Source of the DNA: Bacteroidales bacterium UBA3824
Lineage (GTDB): Bacteria; Bacteroidota; Bacteroidia; Bacteroidales; UBA3824
Direction: 5' to 3'
DNA: 64,000 bases
Assembly: GCA_002393195.1 (NCBI GenBank)
Contig: DGIK01000091.1
Coordinates: 22,046 to 86,045, forward strand
Both the position numbers and the translations under genes were made by a program. The notes beneath the pieces are model-generated. The model made no database searches, had not been told where the DNA came from, and saw nothing but the letters and a program-made list of their open reading frames with translations. Positions 17,689 through 26,207 of this stretch are shown here, one piece after another. Numbering within the stretch: the first letter of the stretch is position 1; every line of letters begins with the position of its first letter.

Positions 17689-18534
17689 CTATTGTGTTTT
17701 CTTGGTGTAAAGCAGTCCTTTTTTCTCGTATTTGTTTGCCCAGGGACCGAGTATGCTCTCGTGTATTCCGAGCACGAGTGTGCCTCCGTCGATGAGCATC
17801 TCCCAAAATTCGCCAAAAAGCTTGTTTTGCAGCGTCTGGTTGAAGTATATCAACACATTGCGGCAGAGTATGATGTCGTATTTGACTCCTCTGAATGGGT
17901 TGGGGTCAGATACGAGATTGTGCTTCTTGAACGTGGTCTTGCCGAGCAGGAATGGCTTCACCTTGATTGTGTCTTCGCGCTCGTTGAAGTCCATATATTT
18001 TTGGAGCGGGACGTTGATGCGCTCTTCAAAGTTGTACGGATTTACGCATAGACCCTTGGTGTAGTTGTTGATGTATTCCTTGGCGTTGCGGTGTCCGTAG
18101 ATTCCTTTTTTGGCGGTATCGAGCACGTCGGCGTTGATGTCGGTGGCATAGATTGTAGATTTATCGAGGAGTCCGGCTTCGCATAGCATTATCTCCATCG
18201 AATATACTTCCATGCCGACGCTGCACCCCGCGTGCCAGATGTTGATGTTTTTCTGACTGTGGAGTTTGGGCAGAAGCCTGTATTTCATAGCCTGCCACAC
18301 CGATGGGTCGCGGAAAAATTCGGTGGTGTTTACCGTGACGTCCTTCACCACTTGGTCGAGAAACTGGCGGTCTATCTTTATGGCGTTTGTGAGCGCGTAG
18401 ATGTCCATCTTGTAGTCGTACAAGACCTTCTCCACACGGCGCATAAACGACTTGAGGGAGTAGTTGCTGAAATCGTACCCCCCGCAGTCTCTCAGTGCCC
18501 TGATGAGTTCTTTTATGTCCTGTTCTTCAAACAT
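17689..18534 (-). CDS. CheR-type protein methyltransferase
   Basis: About 281 residues from the ATG at 18534. Longer upstream starts would overlap a strong promoter (-7 at 18556-18563), so this start was chosen. The N-terminal domain includes SLKSFMRRVEKVLYDY, then VTVNTTEFFRDPSVWQ (CheR TEFFR motif), the SAM loop HAGCSVGMEVYSMEI, a TIYATDINADVL motif and DIILCRNVLIYF. It should methylate glutamates of a chemoreceptor-like partner, but no receptor is visible here. It leads a minus-strand unit: cheR, cheR-like, cheB, GAF protein, ispD and possibly yidD. Confidence 0.88.
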   Translation of the reverse strand: MFEEQDIKELIRALRDCGGYDFSNYSLKSFMRRVEKVLYDYKMDIYALTNAIKIDRQFLDQVVKDVTVNTTEFFRDPSVWQAMKYRLLPKLHSQKNINIWHAGCSVGMEVYSMEIMLCEAGLLDKSTIYATDINADVLDTAKKGIYGHRNAKEYINNYTKGLCVNPYNFEERINVPLQKYMDFNEREDTIKVKPFLLGKTTFKKHNLVSDPNPFRGVKYDIILCRNVLIYFNQTLQNKLFGEFWEMLIDGGTLVLGIHESILGPWANKYEKKGLLYTKKTQ

Positions 18535-18555
18535 GATGGCGTTATTTTCGATTTC

Positions 18556-18587
18556 CAAATTTATATACTTTTTGTCAGTTGAACAAA
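18556..18587 (-). promoter_or_regulatory. Promoter of the cheR-cheB-GAF-ispD unit
   Basis: On the minus strand, TTTG (18584-18587), exactly 20 bases, then TAAATTTG (18556-18563). This fits the Bacteroidetes consensus and fixes the cheR start at 18534. Confidence 0.78.
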
Positions 18588-18622
18588 AATTTTTTTCAGT
18601 TTTCAACTCTCAACTTTCAACT

Positions 18623-19678
18623 TTAATATGCGATGCCTTCCTGTGTGGCTTCCAACTTAGCCGGCACCATCTCTGCACTCGTGCCGCTTCGGGCGAGTTC
18701 GGTGAGGTTGTCGAGTTCGTTGAGTTGTTCACGTATCTCCTTGATTTGCTTGTTGTTGCGGATGTTGAGCATTTTGAGCGACTTCATTTCGCCGATGCCG
18801 TTGTCGATGTATGAGAGCTGGTTGGCGTCCATATTGACGGTTTCGAGCGACGACATACTGTACAACGGGTTCATCGTCTTTATCTGATTGCCGTGTAGGT
18901 CGATGTGGCGGAGTTTTTTGAGATTGGCGATGCTTGCGGGTATTGTAGAGATGCCGCATTGTGCCATTGTAAGGATTTCGAGTTCGTAGAGCGAGGTTAT
19001 TGTTTCGTCTATTGAGCCGAGCGGGTTGTTGTCGAGTTTTAGGATGAGCATCTTGTTGAGATTGCGCATCTCTTTGGGTATCGTCGATAATTTGTTGTCG
19101 GACAGCATCATTATCTGGATGTTTTTGAGCGACCCTATTTCTTTGGGCACTTCCTTGAGCTGGTTGACAGAGAGGTCGAGCTCCGTGAGGGCGGTGAGAC
19201 CTTTGATAGACTGCGGCAACGATGTAATCTGGTTGGCGGCAAGATTGAGTGTTCTGAGTTCTGATAGAGTGGTGAGTGTTTCAGGTACGAGCCTTATCTT
19301 GTTGCCGCCGAGAGATAGCACTTTGAGCTTGCCGAGGTTTTTGATGTTGTCGGGTATGGCAACAATTTGGTTGTTGTCCATATAGAGGTATTGGAGCGCA
19401 GGCAGGGCGAGCAGCTGCGCCGGGATTGTGGTGAGCTGGTTGCCTTGGAGATATATCAACTGCAATTCTTTGAGCTGCGATACTTCCGTGGGTATTGTGG
19501 TGAGTCCTTGTCCGCTGAGGTCAAGCACCTTGGCGTCGCTTTGGTTGGCGATAGCGTCCTCTACCGTGGTGTATGTTTTTTGTTGACGTAGTTGGTTTTC
19601 GGTCAGCAGTGCCGATTGTGCCAGCGATGTGCCGGTCAAGAGCGTCATAATTGCAACTATTAAAAATTTTGTCTTCAT
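18623..19678 (-). CDS. Secreted leucine-rich-repeat protein
   Basis: A 351-residue protein with a signal peptide (MKTKFLIVAIMTLLTGTSLA) followed by about 12 leucine-rich repeats of 23 residues (LKELQLIYLQGNQLTTIPAQLLAL and similar), covering about residues 50-330. The repeats are regular and of the class with consensus LxxLxxLxLxxNxLxxIP. Such solenoids bind proteins. Location is periplasm or surface; partner unknown. It lies upstream of the che-like genes on the same strand but a separate promoter follows it. Confidence 0.87.
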   Translation of the reverse strand: MKTKFLIVAIMTLLTGTSLAQSALLTENQLRQQKTYTTVEDAIANQSDAKVLDLSGQGLTTIPTEVSQLKELQLIYLQGNQLTTIPAQLLALPALQYLYMDNNQIVAIPDNIKNLGKLKVLSLGGNKIRLVPETLTTLSELRTLNLAANQITSLPQSIKGLTALTELDLSVNQLKEVPKEIGSLKNIQIMMLSDNKLSTIPKEMRNLNKMLILKLDNNPLGSIDETITSLYELEILTMAQCGISTIPASIANLKKLRHIDLHGNQIKTMNPLYSMSSLETVNMDANQLSYIDNGIGEMKSLKMLNIRNNKQIKEIREQLNELDNLTELARSGTSAEMVPAKLEATQEGIAY

Positions 19679-19745
19679 TTTCTTTTGGTTTTTGAGTTTG
19701 TAAGATGTTTACTCATTATTAATTGCAAATATGATGCCTATTTGT

Positions 19746-20177
19746 TTATCTGACGCTTAGCCATTTGACCACACCACCCACCACCATTCCAGTAACGCAT
19801 CCCCAGATTGCTTGTCTGGTGTGCTTTCGGTTGCCGTCGGTGGCGATGTAGATGATTGCTGCGGTTACGGGACCCGCCCCCGCGCCATACAGCGTGTAGG
19901 TGCCTACTGCTGATATTGAGAATATAAATAGGAATGTAGGCATTCGTCCCGGTACACAGGTTTTTTCAAATTTAACAGGCTTGAGCAATCGACTGTAATC
20001 CAATGAATGAGATGATTCGAATTCAAGTTTTGCTCCATAGTCGAGGTGCAGGTCGTCGAGGTTGATTATCTTGAATGCGAATGGCGGCGGCGTGTGTGTA
20101 GGCGATGCCTCTGCGCATGTATTTGCGGCGATGAGCATCACGGCTATTGCAATTAGCAGAGCTAAGATTTTTTTCAT
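19746..20177 (-). CDS. Hypothetical small membrane or exported protein
   Basis: A 143-residue protein of unknown function. It has an N-terminal signal or anchor (residues 1-24, ending CAEA) and a Gly-rich hydrophobic C-terminal part (FIFSISAVGTYTLYGAGAGPVTAAIIYIATDG, then WGCVTGMVVGGVVKWLSV) that could form two membrane helices. It overlaps the next upstream gene by 4 bases (20174-20177), indicating a two-gene operon. I do not recognise a family. Confidence 0.6.
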   Translation of the reverse strand: MKKILALLIAIAVMLIAANTCAEASPTHTPPPFAFKIINLDDLHLDYGAKLEFESSHSLDYSRLLKPVKFEKTCVPGRMPTFLFIFSISAVGTYTLYGAGAGPVTAAIIYIATDGNRKHTRQAIWGCVTGMVVGGVVKWLSVR

Positions 20178-20680
20178 TTTTTTAGCACTTTGTCGAGTGA
20201 TTTGATGAGCGTTTCAATGTCTTTTTTGGTGATGGACGAGATGTTGATATTCTCTATGTCAAAATCTTTTTTCTGTTTTGTTTCTGGGTCGATGGCTCGT
20301 ACTTTTACAGAGAGCAACTTTTTGAAGCCAAACAGCTCTTTGTCTATCTTGTAGGACACAAGGCTTGACTTCGGGAATGGAAACTCGTTGTACTTGCGGA
20401 AGAATGGGTAGTCGGACACGTTGCGGATGTGGATGTTTTTGCCCTCGTCAGAATAGTAGAAGTACGATGGGCCTACGAGCAGTATCAATATGTGCGCGAG
20501 CAGAAGTGCGCCCGATACGGCAAGGCATATATTGTAGTGCGGCGTGCGCTCCCAATGTGCGTAGAGCATTATTGCGATTGGGATTACGAGTGTGATTACG
20601 TATGTGAGCAGCCACTTTACGGATGTGATTCCGTTGTCGATTGTGTGCGTTTCGTTGGATGTTGGGATTGTTGTTGCCAT
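20174..20680 (-). CDS. Hypothetical two-helix membrane protein with cytoplasmic beta domain
   Basis: A 168-residue protein with two transmembrane helices at about 25-43 and 52-72, followed by a soluble beta-rich domain (FYYSDEGKNIHIRNVSDYPFF, LVSYKIDKELFGFKKLLSVKVRAID). The layout resembles bacterial PH-like (DUF304-type) membrane proteins, but the match is only by overall shape. The stop overlaps the start of the 143-residue gene. Function unknown. Confidence 0.6.
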   Translation of the reverse strand: MATTIPTSNETHTIDNGITSVKWLLTYVITLVIPIAIMLYAHWERTPHYNICLAVSGALLLAHILILLVGPSYFYYSDEGKNIHIRNVSDYPFFRKYNEFPFPKSSLVSYKIDKELFGFKKLLSVKVRAIDPETKQKKDFDIENINISSITKKDIETLIKSLDKVLKK

Positions 20681-20699
20681 TGTTTGTATTGTATGTTTA

Positions 20700-21758
20700 T
20701 TAGAGGTTCATTTGTTGATAGAACGACAACGCCTGATAGATGTCGTCGGTGGTGCAGTGCTGGTCGTAATGGTACTGCCCAAAGTCGCTCATCAGCGAGA
20801 AACTAATCTCGCCGCCGGTGTTTTTCTTGTCGTGGGTCATCAGGGCAACGAGCGATTCGTATTGGTCGTAGCCAAATTTGTACGGCGTAAACAATTCGCT
20901 GAGATACTGCACGATATTCATCATCTTTTGAATCGGAAATTTAAGCAGTTTGTTGCTCAGGAACATTTCGCATACCAAACCCACAGCCACTGCCTCGCCG
21001 TGGAGCAATGGTTCTTTGCCGGTAGTGAATGAGTATGATTCTACGGCGTGTCCGATGGTGTGTCCGAGGTTGAGCATCTTGCGGACGCCTTTTTCCGTGG
21101 GGTCGGCGCCTGCAAATTCGTTCTTGATCATCACCGATTTTTCTACTAATGCGCTTAGCACCTGCCAGTTGGGTTTCTCTGGGTTGAATTTTGAGAGCTC
21201 TTGGAAATATTCTTCGCCGCTGAGGATGGCGTGTTTGGCTATCTCCGCCATACCAGATATCAATTGCCTTTTAGGTAATGTTTTTAGGAACTCTGTGCAG
21301 ATAATCACCTTGTCGGGATTGCGGAAAAGTCCGATTTCGTTTTTCAAGCCGTTGAAATCTACCGCCAATTTGCCGCCGCACGATGCGTCCACCTGCGCGA
21401 GGAGTGTTGTCGGCACGTTGATAAACTTGATGCCGCGTTTGAAGAGCGATGCCGCGAGCCCGCCCATGTCGCCGATTACTCCGCCGCCAAGGTTTACAAA
21501 CAGCGACTTCCTGTCGCCGCCGCCGTCGCACATCTGCGTCCAAATCTCTTGGAGAGTGGAGATGTTTTTGTGTTCCTCGCCGCTCTTAATCCTTACGATG
21601 ATGGCACTGCGCTCCATCAGGCTCGGAAGCATTGGGAGGCAGCAAGGCTCTGTGTTGTCGTCCGCAAGCACGAAGACTTTGCCCTCGTGTGCGTCGAGTA
21701 TTTCTTTTAATTGGCGGTCGGCGTCGTTGGTGCAGACCACATTTGCGGGTAGGTTCAT
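20700..21758 (-). CDS. aroB: 3-dehydroquinate synthase
   Basis: Second step of the shikimate pathway: converts DAHP to 3-dehydroquinate using NAD and a divalent metal. From the ATG at 21758 it is 352 residues. Motifs: VNLGGGVIGDMGGLAASLFKRGI (NAD loop), NVPTTLLAQVDASCGGKLAVD, and the metal ligands in EIAKHAIL, LGHTIGHAVE and LHGEAVAVG. A longer in-frame extension to 21878 is possible, but a perfect -7 element (TATCTTTG) lies inside it at 21794-21801, so the shorter start is preferred. Confidence 0.94.
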   Translation of the reverse strand: MNLPANVVCTNDADRQLKEILDAHEGKVFVLADDNTEPCCLPMLPSLMERSAIIVRIKSGEEHKNISTLQEIWTQMCDGGGDRKSLFVNLGGGVIGDMGGLAASLFKRGIKFINVPTTLLAQVDASCGGKLAVDFNGLKNEIGLFRNPDKVIICTEFLKTLPKRQLISGMAEIAKHAILSGEEYFQELSKFNPEKPNWQVLSALVEKSVMIKNEFAGADPTEKGVRKMLNLGHTIGHAVESYSFTTGKEPLLHGEAVAVGLVCEMFLSNKLLKFPIQKMMNIVQYLSELFTPYKFGYDQYESLVALMTHDKKNTGGEISFSLMSDFGQYHYDQHCTTDDIYQALSFYQQMNL

Positions 21759-21793
21759 ATTCCGTGGAAATTTTATATGCTTTTTTGCGTCGC

Positions 21794-21801
21794 CAAAGAT
21801 A
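21794..21801 (-). promoter_or_regulatory. -7 promoter element for aroB
   Basis: TATCTTTG on the minus strand, 35 bases upstream of the chosen aroB start. It matches the TAnnTTTG consensus; no clear -33 TTTG at the usual distance. Confidence 0.6.
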
Positions 21802-21899
21802 GTAATTTTTTGTAGAGTGTGGAAAAATTTTTTTTGTCTTGTTAAAAAAAATGTGTGGGCGAACGCGGCTATATTCATATAAATCCAAAAATTAATTTG

Positions 21900-21907
21900 T
21901 ATCTTTG
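21900..21907 (+). promoter_or_regulatory. -7 promoter element for the TPR-phosphatase gene
   Basis: TATCTTTG 27 bases before the ATG at 21935. It rules out the further-upstream in-frame start near 21905. Confidence 0.6.
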
Positions 21908-21934
21908 CGCGTTAATATAATAAAGTGTGCATTG

Positions 21935-24100
21935 ATGAAAACCATCGTCCTCATATTATCCTTGATTGTGGCTGTGTCGTCCTCTGCGATGGCGCAGGAG
22001 ATGGACGATGCTGCCCTTGACAGTCTTGCGGCGGTTTATTATACCCTCGATGACAACGACACCACCAAACTCCGCATCTGCGATGATATAGCCCAGGGGC
22101 ATTATAATGTGGATTCTACTATCGCCTGGGCGGAGCGGCAGATTAGGCTTGCAAAAATTCAGGAAAACGCATTGAAGGAGGCTAAGGCTCTGGGGTATTT
22201 GAGTTGGGCGTATTATTTCCAGTGTAAGTTTTTGGAGGCTAATAATTGTAACTTCCGTGCCATACTTATTGCGGATTCCATTGAAAATGACGATATTAAG
22301 GCTGAAAATTACAGGTCGCTTGGTGAAAATTATAGTTTTATCAATGATTTCCAGCAATCGCACCAGTATTTTTCCATTGCTATGGATTTGTATGAAAAAA
22401 TACAGGATTCTGTTATGATTGCGGCGTGTGCGAGGGCGATGGCAAGAGATTTCTATAATCAAAAGATGTTCAATCAGGCGGAAGAGTATTACCGCAAGGC
22501 AATTGTTATAGATTCTTTGGCTGGCGACGCTGATTATCTTTTGGACGACCATTTGGGGCTTGCAGAGATGTTTATGACGCAATATCTTCAAAACGGTAGT
22601 TCTCCGAATTTTAACCTTCTCAAAAAAGCTAGGTTGGAAATAGCGTTGGGCGATTCTGCCAAATCGGATTACATTTATTATTTGAATGCTACGAAGGAAG
22701 CCTGGGCGAGCCTCTTGGCTTTGGAGGCTTTTGGTTATGGTTATGAGGGTGAACGTCTCCAACAGGTGCTCGACTCAATTCGCCAATTTTATGAGGAAGG
22801 CTATGCCATTGTGGATAAATTGAATTCTCGCGATAGATACAATTTTGATGTATGCAAGGCTAATTATCTTACACTCAGTCGTCAATATTCCGAGGCAAAG
22901 CACGTGCTTGATTCTTTGCTCGCTTCATTGGACAAGGATGTGATTGATCTTGCGTATGTGAGGAAACTGTACACTGCTTGTGATAATTATTATAAGTCTG
23001 TTGGCGACTACAAAAACGCATATTGCTATAAGTCAAAGTTTTATGAGTTTATCAACAACCAATCCTCCATCAACTATGCTGTAAAGGCGGCTCAGGAGAT
23101 TGCGCAGTCGCGTTTTGACGAGCAAATGAACGAGCACGCGGAGAAGGAGGCGCAGCGCAAGAGGCGGGTGAAGTATGGTTCGATTGCGGTGTCGTTGATA
23201 TTGTTGTTTGCGTTGTATGAGATTTTTATGACGCGGCGACACAATCGCATTTTGAACAATAAGAACGAATTGTTGGAAACCCAAAAATCTGAAATCAACT
23301 TCCAAAATGCGCAGATAATGGATTCCATCAGTTACGCAAGCCTCATACAACGTGCTCTGATGCCCGACGATGCGCAGATGAAAAAGATTTTTAGCGATTT
23401 TTATGTTATTTACCGACCGTTGAACATTGTCGCGGGCGATTTTTATTGGATGGCGTCTGTCGATAAATATAAGATTGTAGTTGGGGCAGACAGCACTGGA
23501 CACGGTGTGCCGGGAGCGTTTGTGAGCGTTTTGGGCATCAATCTACTCAACGACCTTGCGCCGCTTGTGATGTCCAATGGTGGTTCGCCCGCCCAAATCC
23601 TCAATGAAATGCGCCGCCGTCTGATGTCGGCGTTAGGACAAGACCGCGCTAAGTTTGAGCACGGCGAAAAGATTAATATGGACGGCATCGACCTTGCCCT
23701 TGCAATCATTGATACAGAGACCAACACCTTGAAATATGCGGGCGCGTACCGTCCGTTGTGGGTTTTTGACGGCAACGGCATCACGGCGTTGAAACCTGAC
23801 AAAATGCCAATCGGTGTTTATGTAGGCGACCAGCACGATTTTTCGGAACAGACGTTGCAGGTAAAGCCGGGCGACTGCCTGTATATGTTTTCGGACGGCA
23901 TTACAGACCAATTTGGCTATCTCGACGACACAAAGACCTCGTACAAGCATTATTCGGTGAAACGCCTTCTGGAAACTGTTGGCGAAATCGCCGACAAGCC
24001 TTTCGCCGAGCAACACCAAATCCTCGAATCCACCATCGATGCCTGGCAAAACGGCTACCAACAGTTGGACGACATTCTCTTTCTCGCCGTAAAAATCTGA
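21935..24100 (+). CDS. TPR - transmembrane - SpoIIE-type PP2C phosphatase
   Basis: About 721 residues from the ATG at 21935, beginning with a signal peptide (MKTIVLILSLIVAVSSSAMA). Residues about 30-390 are tetratricopeptide-like helical repeats in the periplasm. A transmembrane helix follows at about 410-430 (YGSIAVSLILLFALYEIFM), then a short coiled coil and a SpoIIE/PP2C serine phosphatase domain (about 470-721: VAGDFYWMASVDKYKIVVGADSTGHGVPGAFVSVLG, MFSDGITDQF, DDILFLAVKI). The Asp residues of VAGDF and GADSTGHG are metal ligands. Such proteins dephosphorylate anti-sigma-factor antagonists. None is encoded nearby, so the target is unknown. Confidence 0.9.
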   Translation: MKTIVLILSLIVAVSSSAMAQEMDDAALDSLAAVYYTLDDNDTTKLRICDDIAQGHYNVDSTIAWAERQIRLAKIQENALKEAKALGYLSWAYYFQCKFLEANNCNFRAILIADSIENDDIKAENYRSLGENYSFINDFQQSHQYFSIAMDLYEKIQDSVMIAACARAMARDFYNQKMFNQAEEYYRKAIVIDSLAGDADYLLDDHLGLAEMFMTQYLQNGSSPNFNLLKKARLEIALGDSAKSDYIYYLNATKEAWASLLALEAFGYGYEGERLQQVLDSIRQFYEEGYAIVDKLNSRDRYNFDVCKANYLTLSRQYSEAKHVLDSLLASLDKDVIDLAYVRKLYTACDNYYKSVGDYKNAYCYKSKFYEFINNQSSINYAVKAAQEIAQSRFDEQMNEHAEKEAQRKRRVKYGSIAVSLILLFALYEIFMTRRHNRILNNKNELLETQKSEINFQNAQIMDSISYASLIQRALMPDDAQMKKIFSDFYVIYRPLNIVAGDFYWMASVDKYKIVVGADSTGHGVPGAFVSVLGINLLNDLAPLVMSNGGSPAQILNEMRRRLMSALGQDRAKFEHGEKINMDGIDLALAIIDTETNTLKYAGAYRPLWVFDGNGITALKPDKMPIGVYVGDQHDFSEQTLQVKPGDCLYMFSDGITDQFGYLDDTKTSYKHYSVKRLLETVGEIADKPFAEQHQILESTIDAWQNGYQQLDDILFLAVKI

Positions 24101-24110
24101 CCACAAAAAA

Positions 24111-24150
24111 AACAGGATTGCACCAAAAATGCAGTCCTGTTTTTGTTTTA
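24111..24150. terminator. Bidirectional terminator between convergent genes
   Basis: AACAGGATTGCA (24111-24122) pairs with TGCAGTCCTGTT (24130-24141); A-rich before and T-rich after, so it can serve the phosphatase gene and yebC. Confidence 0.82.
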
Positions 24151-24175
24151 TCGTGTATAGATAATTGTCTGTGGA

Positions 24176-24940
24176 TTACTCCATTGCGGCTTCCATTTCG
24201 TCGGTAACTTCGAGGTTGTGGTAAACAGCCTGTACGTCGTCGTCTTCCTCGAAAGCGTCAATCATCTTCAATACCTGAACACCGTCAGCGGTCGGGAGTT
24301 CCTTCATATTGTTGGGGATGCGTTGGAGCGATGCGTTGGTTACGGTGATTTTTGCCTCGTCCAATGCCTTCTGGAACGGTGCGAAGCCTTCCATCGAGGT
24401 GTATGCAACGAGAGATTTTGTGCCTTCCTCCTCGTCCTCTACAACGTCGTCGAAGTCGTCTGCGCCCATTTCGATGAGTTCCATTTGGAGTTCGTCAACG
24501 TCCTTGCCGTCGGGTACGGGGATTGTGAAAACGCCTTTCCTGTCAAAAAGGAACGACAGCGAGCCGTTGGTGCCGAGCGAGCCGTTGCGCTTGTTGAAGA
24601 TAGAGCGGATGGAAGCCACGGTGCGGTTGTTGTTGTCGGTGAGGCACTCGATGAACACTGCCACGCCGCCGGGAGCGTAACCTTCAAAGGTGATTTCCTG
24701 ATAGTTGACTCCGTCGCCAGCCGACTTGGAGATAGCGCGCTCGATGTTGTCCTTAGGCATCGAAACACCCTTGGCGTTCTGGATTGCGGTGCGCAGACGT
24801 GCGTTACCGTCGGGATCGGGGCCGCCTTCTTTTACTGCAACTGCGATTTCCTTGGCGATACGCGAGAACGTAGCCGAGCGTTTAGCGTCCAATGCGCCCT
24901 TTTTCCTCTTAATGGTTGACCATTTATTATGTCCTGACAT
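24176..24940 (-). CDS. yebC: YebC/PmpR-family regulatory or translation factor
   Basis: A 254-residue protein beginning MSGHNKWSTIKRKKGALDAKRS, the family signature. It continues with FSRIAKEIAVAVKEGGPDPDGNARLRTAIQNAK and the MPKDNIERAI motif, then the acidic C-terminal domain ending in VYHNLEVTDEM. YebC proteins are DNA-binding regulators and have also been linked to translation of difficult peptide stretches. Monocistronic, convergent with the phosphatase gene. Confidence 0.94.
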   Translation of the reverse strand: MSGHNKWSTIKRKKGALDAKRSATFSRIAKEIAVAVKEGGPDPDGNARLRTAIQNAKGVSMPKDNIERAISKSAGDGVNYQEITFEGYAPGGVAVFIECLTDNNNRTVASIRSIFNKRNGSLGTNGSLSFLFDRKGVFTIPVPDGKDVDELQMELIEMGADDFDDVVEDEEEGTKSLVAYTSMEGFAPFQKALDEAKITVTNASLQRIPNNMKELPTADGVQVLKMIDAFEEDDDVQAVYHNLEVTDEMEAAME

Positions 24941-25062
24941 TTTCTTGTTAGTGTTTTATGTTTTCGTAAAACGGTTTTTGTATTTCCGCGCAAAATTAAG
25001 AAAAAATCTCTGATGTCAGAAAAATTTTTTGCAGTATTTTTTTGAGATTGTGCCGATTGCAT

Positions 25063-25092
25063 AAAAAAAGCCCCGGAACTTAATCCGAGGCT
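25063..25092 (-). terminator. Terminator after the 62-residue protein gene
   Basis: On the minus strand GCCTCGG (25086-25092) pairs with CCGGGGC (25071-25077), followed by seven T. Confidence 0.75.
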
Positions 25093-25121
25093 TCTTCGGG
25101 AGCGGTTGCCCGCCGCGTCTG

Positions 25122-25310
25122 TTATGACTCCGGCGTAGGCCTGTAAGTGTTTTCTACCACAATGTAACTTGTGCTCTCGTAATGCTGTTCGTCAATCACG
25201 TTGACTGTTGCATTGTTGACCAACGTTTTCGCCCAGAGGAAGAGTTTGCTGTGCCTGTCGGCGATGCCCGTGTTGTTGGAGAAGGGCAATTTCAATTTGA
25301 TTGTTCTCAT
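25122..25310 (-). CDS. Hypothetical 62-residue protein
   Basis: A small basic protein of unknown function, beginning MRTIKLKLPFSNN and ending ENTYRPTPES. There is no signal peptide or membrane segment. It is followed by a convincing terminator and preceded by an AT-rich gap, which supports expression as a separate gene. I do not recognise a family. Confidence 0.5.
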   Translation of the reverse strand: MRTIKLKLPFSNNTGIADRHSKLFLWAKTLVNNATVNVIDEQHYESTSYIVVENTYRPTPES

Positions 25311-25669
25311 TTTCTCAAAAATTTAAATTGTTGTTTTTAATGTTAGTTGTTTGTTGTGTAATCATTATTTGTTTTTGATTACGTTGCAAATTTATAATGA
25401 TGTTTTATAACTTGCAAATTTTTCTATAATTATTTTTCAAATAAAATGCTATTTTTATATATTTTGTTTTATTTTTTTATTATTTTTATCTTTGATTGTT
25501 GATTACAGATAGTTGTAGGGCAGATAATAATAAAAAATGCCATTTTGTTAAATGATGTTAACAAAATGGCAAGTTGAATTTTATTTTATATAAAAATGAT
25601 GGTTTTTGGCTCTGTCGGGAGATTTTTATTAACGGTATGAGAATGGTGTCGGTTGTAATTCGTTGATTG
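25311..25669. other. AT-rich gene-free stretch
   Basis: About 359 bases, very AT-rich, between two minus-strand genes. It contains a perfect 13-base inverted repeat (listed as a terminator) but no recognisable gene. Confidence 0.55.
25531..25570 (-). terminator. Perfect 13-bp hairpin terminator
   Basis: GCCATTTTGTTAA (25539-25551) and TTAACAAAATGGC (25558-25570) form a perfect stem with a 6-base loop. On the minus strand it is followed by ATTTTTTATT. It probably ends the lipoprotein gene 100 bases upstream. Confidence 0.75.
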
Positions 25670-26164
25670 TTACCTCGTTATTGTGAAAACTCCGCAGTTG
25701 CCAGTTTGCTCGACTTTTTCGCCGTTGAGCAGCCATTGGTCCTCGGTGTCGAGTATGTCGTTGATTTTGCGGGTGAAATGGATGACGTCCTGTGAGCCGT
25801 CCTTCCAAGTCAGGATGAAATCTGTGTCATACTCTTTGTCGCCATCTAATGTGCCGAAATACGCGATGTGGCTTTGTTTGACCCTGTTTGTGCCGAGGAT
25901 TAGTTCGGGATTTTCTTCCGTCCCCTTGGTTTCCATACGGTATGTCTTGCCGTTGTAGGTGAGCATAAAGTCGTTGCCTACATAGTACGTCGCGTCGTAA
26001 TTGAGGAGATCTTTGGCATCCTTGTCTTGTATATATATGTACAATTCAATAGGATACCATTCTACAGCCACCAATGCGTCGGGTGTGTCTGACTTGTTGC
26101 AGGACGGCACCGACAATGATAGTATGACGGACAATGCCGCCAATAGTAATGTTGTTTTTTTCAT
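25670..26164 (-). CDS. Hypothetical lipoprotein
   Basis: About 164 residues from the ATG at 26164, with a lipoprotein signal (MKKTTLLLAALSVILSLSVPSC; the Cys is followed by NKSD). The mature part is beta-rich and acidic (YIYIQDKDAKDLLNYDATYYVG, DFILTWKDGSQDVIHFTRK). An upstream in-frame ATG at 26200 is rejected because a TATCTTTG promoter element on the minus strand covers 26190-26197. Function and family unknown; an envelope protein is the safest statement. Confidence 0.75.
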   Translation of the reverse strand: MKKTTLLLAALSVILSLSVPSCNKSDTPDALVAVEWYPIELYIYIQDKDAKDLLNYDATYYVGNDFMLTYNGKTYRMETKGTEENPELILGTNRVKQSHIAYFGTLDGDKEYDTDFILTWKDGSQDVIHFTRKINDILDTEDQWLLNGEKVEQTGNCGVFTITR

Positions 26165-26189
26165 TATTTGTGTGTTTTTTTGTATCGCG

Positions 26190-26197
26190 CAAAGATA
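26190..26197 (-). promoter_or_regulatory. -7 promoter element of the lipoprotein gene
   Basis: TATCTTTG on the minus strand, 26 bases before the ATG at 26164. Confidence 0.6.
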
Positions 26198-26207
26198 CAA
26201 AACTTTT

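Noticed and set aside
25539..25570. Perfect inverted repeat considered as an operator or insertion-sequence end
   Set aside because: A T run follows on the minus strand and a gene end lies 100 bases upstream, so a terminator is simpler.
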